NCBI GenBank assembly: GCA_039654915.1
Contig: CM077599.1
Location: 71,950,001-72,014,000 of the forward strand
Source of the DNA: Aquilaria yunnanensis
Taxonomy: Eukaryota > Streptophyta > Magnoliopsida > Malvales > Thymelaeaceae
Length of the DNA: 64,000 nt
Direction of reading: 5' to 3'
Part shown: piece after piece, positions 58,762-64,000 of the stretch
Numbering within the stretch: position 1 is the first letter of the stretch
Layout of the letters: every line of letters begins with the position of its first letter
Notes under the pieces: generated by a model
Told to the model about the DNA's origin: nothing
The model's database searches: none
Seen by the model: the letters and a program-made list of their open reading frames with translations, nothing else
Made by a program: the position numbers and the translations under genes

Positions 58762-61700
58762 CTGTGCTTCCAACTCAGCAATTTTTTTAAAAGATGCTTG
58801 TTCAATACAAGCACGGCGCTTGCATTCTTCTTCAAGCAAGTGCATCATCTCATACCTCAGCTCAGCCATTTCCTGTGCCAAGTCCTCTGCTTCATCTTTT
58901 GCTTTCATTTTCTCCTCTCTCAGCTCTTGCTGAGAAATTTCAAATTTATGTGGTCAGTGTAATGAAATCTCATAAATTTTGTGACAACAACCTTCCAGTC
59001 TGAACTCTTCAACATTAGCAAATGTAACTATGCAGCCTGAACAGCAGATACCTTAAGCTGCTCGACAATACACTCATATTCATGTATCTGATGAGACATT
59101 TTTGCCATCTTCTCCTTCATTTCTTCATCTGATGCAAATACTGTGGCTGCTCGGGAGAATAATGAATCGATGACTTTTCTGCAACAATTCACAAATACTG
59201 TGAGATGGTAGGAAGAATATGAAATAGTATGTGCACCTAAGATGTCCTTGCTTTATACTACCAAATCATACCCTAAATTTAATGCCCAAAGAAGTCTTCC
59301 ACTATCCTCATCTCTTCTGACACCGTAAGCTTGCTTTGTAGTTTATTCAACACAGACTGCACATTGAGCTCTGATAGGTCCTTGCTTCCTAGAAGATTCT
59401 CGATCTCATGAAATAATTCCTCACTGTTCTTTTCAGATGTAACAACTTTACCCCTAAGTTCTCTGTTCTCCTTTTCTAAATGTTCAATAATCTCTAGTGC
59501 ATTCCCAAGTTGAACCTCACGTTCCCTGATTACAAGATTCATCCTTTCCTTTTCCTGTATATTTTCTTCTCCTATTTTCTTAGCTTCAAAGCATGCCTGC
59601 TCCAAGGCCATCATGTCAACCTTCATGCTCTCTGTTTCACACTGGGATTCTAGTGACATGGACAAAACTGACTACTCCAATTTTTCTATGCATGAAGTTG
59701 AATTTTGCAACTCTAGTTCTTTGTTCTGAAGTTCCTCTGTCAGTAACATTCGCTCAAAATCAGATCTTTCCAACTCCTCCCTCAACTTGCCTACCTTTGC
59801 CCGCAAACTTTCCATTTCTAGTAATCTTGCCTCAAGGCTATCAACATACTGTTTTAGATAGCTGACCTCTGAGTTCCTTTCACATAATTGATCCTGCAAG
59901 TAATCTGTGAAGAGTTACAGCAAAGAGTTAAACCAAAACATTGGAAGTGATTGCAAAATATGGGGAGGAACATAGCTGTAAAGTGAAGAATATGTCATAT
60001 CAGAAACCATACAGGAGACTTTCATATATGAGGGACTCACCGCAAAAGGAACCAGCACAAAAATTCAGAATGTAACACAAATTCATGGAGATAGTAAGAA
60101 TCTGAAACAAGGTGAACATGTCTGGTGGCCTGACTGAGCAAATGCAGCTCAATGATAGATTTGGTTCGAGGTATTATTACTTAAGAGTCAAGTCTAAGTT
60201 TAAACTTCTTGTTTTCACTCACATGAAGCTGTAGCTTAACCAGTGATATGAGGCTTTAACTACTCAATTGGCTCACTTTTACCATAGCCTCAATCCTGAG
60301 AACCACATAAACAATGTAGGAAATTTATTAATGACAAAATGATAAAAGCATTTCCCATGAGATCCTACATCAATAAACATCATTTGACAAAAGTTCAACG
60401 TAACCATCTTTGGAAGGAGCAGATGAGTGCGAAAGAAAGGAGATTAACTTTTTGAAAAGCAATGCTATTGGTGAAGGCATTAAGGAGGTAAAAGACCATC
60501 TTGCTGCAATCTCTGGTCTTCCAAAAGGTACTTTGCCTGTAAAATACCTTTGCATTCTCGGAATTGATTTCAAGATTACTTCCCAGCATTTTCTTCCTTT
60601 GATTGAGAACCTGTCAGATTACCTGTTGGTCTATGAAACTTCTATCTTATGTTGGAAGGGCCCTTCTGATTAGTCTATTAGTATCAAGTATCAACACTCA
60701 AAATTACCTGTCTTAAAATTTTCACATCCATAAGAATATTATGGGAAAAATGGAAAGATTATGTAGACAATTCTTAAGGTGTGATTATATTGTAAAACTT
60801 GGATTCCAGATAAGAATCAAGTCTCGGCATTCACAATTTGGTCATTTTGAATCAAGCTATCCTTTGCAAGTTCTTAGCAACATTGATAGTGGCATGCAAA
60901 GTCTTTGGGTCAAATGGGAGCATATTTATTACATGAATAGAGAATTTATTTGGCTGGTAAAGAAGATCCAAACTATTCCTATAAGTTGAGTATCTTGCTT
61001 AACCTGAGAAAATCTGTAGCTGATCTGGTTAAGTTCTCGGAAAATGGTAGTTCTTGGAGTTGAGTTTCTAATGGCATATTAAAATTCCAGAAAGAGCATC
61101 AACATCTGTCTGAGCATCAAACAAAAGTTGCTTGGTACAAGTTGGTTTGGGGAACCCGTCACTCACCAAAGCAATCTTTGATTTTTTGGTTTACAATGTT
61201 GATCAGACTACCTACAAAATTTAGACTGATATTATGGGTATAAGTATAAGCTCCGCATGAACTTTATGTGGAGGCCATCTGTTCCTCAAATCTGGTTTCT
61301 CTGCTTATATTTGGAAGCAAACCAAAAGCACACGAAATTCTCAAACCCTCCTACTTACTGGACTCTGGCTACTGATTGGATGATAAGGATAACCAGGGGC
61401 AGGTCAGAATCAAGAAACAAGAAAGTCTTCAGATACACTGATACTGATAAGATCAGTCACCAGATGATTCATAAGGTTGAAGCAAAGAATGGTCCAACTC
61501 CTTGGCTTTAGTCTGTTTTGTAGTTTGATCAACCTGATTTAGCTTTGCAGCCCAGGCTCAGATTTTTTTGTTTGATGTTTGATTGTTATGAAATGAAAGA
61601 TATTATGTTTTGACCAGAGAGAAAAGAAAATGTCGTTAGACCAAATAAGAGGATCCACTAGATAACAGGTTCCACAAGCTGCCTTTGCATATATCAGACA

Positions 61701-63540
61701 CCCTTAGATCAGAAGACAAGAGTGACTACCAACAATTACCTATTTCTTGAGAACAGTTCATAAGCTCTTGCTCCATGTTCTGAATGTATTCCTTATCTTG
61801 GCTACGGGCCTCAGACAGTGACTTCACATGTAGTTCTAGTCTCTGCAAAACATCAAATTAGAAAATCTCCAAAGTTGAAACTGCTGAAGGATACATACAA
61901 TTTCAGACCTATTTACATTCACACATCAAGCGACATTCTCTCCTAACATTATTTAATTATGACACAGTCACAGAATTGTAAACGGAGACTTTGTCCTTGC
62001 TGCAGGTGTGCTGCCATCAAAGTGTCTCAGCATAAATTTTCAATGGCACAGGAAAATTGAAGAACATGGTGATTTGGACAAGTGTGCTTTCCACGTAATA
62101 TGAAGATAGCACTGGCATAAATAAACAAGAAAAAGAATTTGACAAAGACACCATCCAAAAAATTGATAAAAGAGCACTCAATTAACAAACCATTGGATAA
62201 GACTGTTTAAGTTTTGGGAATGATTTAGCTCCAAAACCAAAAAATAGAGATGACGACATTGGGGTTCATCTTGTCCCATAAATACTGCTAAAAGAAAATT
62301 TGTTTTCATACTATCATGCTAAATTTCAAGGAAAACTAGAAAACACACAACTAAGTCTCAAATGAAAAGGCTGATGAAACAGAAATTCTGAACAAATGTG
62401 TCTATCACAAAAATATAAGAGAAATGGCCAATAAGTGGGAAACCAAATGATAATTGATAGGCGATTTCTTCTACAAGTTGGATAAAAAACCAGAATTACC
62501 ATACTTCCACAGGAACATTACCTTGATCAGTTCAAAGCTCTGGCATTGCGATTCTTTTAATGACTCTTTCTCTTTTCTAAGCTGCATCACAAAAGAAGGC
62601 CATAATGAATTCTGAGAAAAAGAAGATCCAGATAAATGTGAAAGTACTCTGAAGCACAGAAAGGACAACACAACAAACCAACTTTTTTCAGCTGCAAAGA
62701 CTCCTTCAAGCAGAAGCATAAGGGACCTCAAGAAACATAATTCCTACGGAGGTTTCACCTGTAACTCTTTGACCAAGATAAACTGTGCACATAGCCAAGC
62801 CGAAACCTACCTCTATACATCGTGTACCAATTTCCAGAAGTCCCTCAACATCAAAAGAGCTTTCACCATCACTCCTCGAACTGCTTGACATCTGCAAGAA
62901 CATAAACCACTCTATGAACGAAAGAAACATCTTTTCCCTGGAAAAAAAAGCATAAGAAACAAAGTTTCCATCCCTTACAAGAAACAAAAGAAAGAAATAC
63001 CAGAAAGAAAAATGAATACACATATAAGAAAACTAGATAGAAAGGAGAAACTGAACGGGTGACTGACCCTAAACAAGAAAGAACTGAAATTTCATCCAAA
63101 AAATCAAAATTTCAAATGTCAGTCTATTTACATGAACCGAACTGTTCATTTTATATGCGGAAAAATCTATAAACTATGAATAACCAAGCAAATAAAACCA
63201 GACCCACTCGACCAACCAACTTCGATTAATTCGGTTCCAAAACCATCAAATTCGAGAGAAAACGACCCCAATCTTGCCACATGATCGAGAACCAAATGCA
63301 AGGGGGAAATGACAATTTGCTTTATTCATAAATTGCGATAGAAAATATCATACCTTGTGGACGCTTTAACGAAATGCGGAAAGTGGGTGAAAAATGCTCA
63401 AGGGAGTTCTGTTTCTATCGCCAAGGAAGCTTTCTTCAGCCAGCTCAGCTGAGGGATGCCGGAGTGTTGGAATTGACGCTGACGAGCGACGATCGAGCTG
63501 GAGCGAGTCGGGTCAGTAAAACCGGCATAGATGCCCTATG
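58762..63540 (-). pseudogene. Multi-exon plant coiled-coil protein gene with a premature stop
   Basis: Minus-strand exons with GT-AG borders and compatible phases: a leader exon ending at 63354; 62891-62811 (ATG at 62891, MSSSSRSDGESSFDVEGLLE); 62581-62522 (LRKEKESLKESQCQSFELIK); 61842-61740 (RLELHVKSLSEARSQDKEY); 59904-59282 or so (DYLQDQLCERNSEVSYL onward); 59178-59052 (VIDSLFSRAATVFASDEE); 58929-58762 (QELREEKMKAKDEAEDLAQE to KKIAELEAQ). Almost the whole product is heptad-repeat coiled coil, as in plant proteins annotated loosely as myosin-heavy-chain-like; I give no symbol. TAG at 59674-59672 cuts the reading after 158 codons, although the same frame continues openly for over 120 codons. 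TAA and TAG also precede the donor near 59270. Phases are otherwise perfect, so this is either a recent pseudogene or a truncated allele. Confidence 0.8.
60400..61620 (+). mobile_element. LINE fragment in the largest intron of the coiled-coil gene, antisense
   Basis: Plus-strand reading gives FLKSNAIGEGIKEVKDHLAA, then LPKGTLPVKYLCILGIDFK (about 60515), matching the G.LPV.YLG block after the LINE reverse transcriptase core. Near 61125 there is AWYKLVWGTRHSPKQSLIFW with MLIRLPTKFRL, a zf-RVT-like block. Numerous stops show that it is old. It sits in the 1835-bp intron 59905-61739, opposite to the gene, and explains that intron's length. A different LINE lineage is represented at 48535-50215. 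Confidence 0.8.
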
Positions 63541-64000
63541 ATTGGAAAAATAACGTTAAACCACTATTCTTTTGATGCATATCAAAATAAGCCACTATTG
63601 TTTGCCTCTGATGAATAAACCACCAGCAATATTATTAAATCCAAGGTCTTAAATCTCGTATCTTATATTTTACCCTTTTCAGTGGTATGGTATAGTAACG
63701 GTAACATCTCGCTATGTCTTATATATATATATATATATATAATATGAACTTATATGAACTTATAGAATGTATATAGCAACTATTGAAAGTGTGTATGTGT
63801 AAAGTTCATATGATATGTATATAGGTTAATTAAGAGTTTTTTTACAGATAAATAGTATATTTTATAAAATAAAAACATAATTTAATGAATAAAAGAAATA
63901 AAAATATAAAATTCTTTCAAACATAAAAAAATTTGTTATTAAGTGATGAATTAAGCATAATAATTAAATATCTATATCTATATATTATAAAAAAAATATG
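63541..64000. other. Upstream region of the coiled-coil gene, AT-rich
   Basis: Immediately upstream of the leader exon there is no clear TATA box in the GC-richer 63450-63540 stretch, and further out is AT-rich DNA with a TA microsatellite at 63721-63740. No other gene is seen up to the window end. Confidence 0.4.

Noticed and set aside
58528..59003. Plus-strand ORFs of 144 and 69 codons
   Set aside because: They are antisense to a phase-consistent coiled-coil exon and its intron borders on minus.

Overview
This window reads as nuclear DNA from a flowering plant, most likely a eudicot. It is very AT-rich. The recognisable coding pieces are broken into exons by GT-AG introns, and the mobile elements are typical plant families: CACTA, hAT, Mutator-like, Stowaway, Helitron, LINE and a solo LTR. 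I see no prokaryotic, organellar or viral organisation, and no rRNA, tRNA or CRISPR. No gene in the window can be called intact with confidence. It looks like transposon-rich intergenic or pericentromeric DNA holding decayed host genes. All family names come from motifs read by eye, not from database searches.

Layout. 1-2830: intergenic, with near-perfect palindromes, a long TA run and an inverted repeat. 2837 to about 7 kb: a CACTA transposon on the minus strand, with its 3' terminus at 2837, a TNPA-like remnant and a TNP2-type transposase remnant. 7.2-11.7 kb: a degenerate AAC-rich tandem array split by a hAT-like insertion. 11.7-17.9 kb: small unrecognised gene-like ORFs, a three-copy 248-bp repeat and a Stowaway MITE. 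18.4-19.1 kb: a pseudogene of an F-box plus Cys-cluster family. 20.05-21.14 kb: a non-autonomous hAT element with a perfect 8-bp target duplication. 25.7-27.4 kb: a small gene with a TATA box, a possible dsRNA-binding-like domain and one in-frame stop. 29.06-32.7 kb: a DEK-like chromatin gene remnant on the minus strand, split inside an exon by a 1416-bp solo LTR with a perfect 5-bp target duplication.

34-43.16 kb: a Helitron carrying Rep, PIF1-like helicase and RPA-like remnants and ending in a hairpin plus CTAG. A second copy of the F-box family lies just upstream of, or inside, its 5' part. 43.37-48.22 kb: a three-level nest, with a TIR element containing a hAT (perfect 8-bp duplication) containing a further TIR element. 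48.5-50.2 kb: the 3' part of a LINE. 50.2-50.75 kb: a long-TIR MITE. 51.468-57.236 kb: a complete-ended Mutator-like element with about 120-bp TIRs and an 11-bp target duplication. It carries a decayed transposase on plus and a decayed GRF zinc-finger/membrane-tail gene on minus. 58.76-63.54 kb: a multi-exon minus-strand coiled-coil gene with a premature TAG in its fifth exon and a LINE fragment in its largest intron.

The genes do not form a pathway. What links them is insertion history: which element interrupts which, and which host gene each one broke. The strongest observations are the solo LTR inside the DEK-like exon, the two opposite-strand copies of the F-box/Cys family (one attached to the Helitron), the exact boundaries of five elements, and the nonsense codon in an otherwise well-spliced coiled-coil gene.
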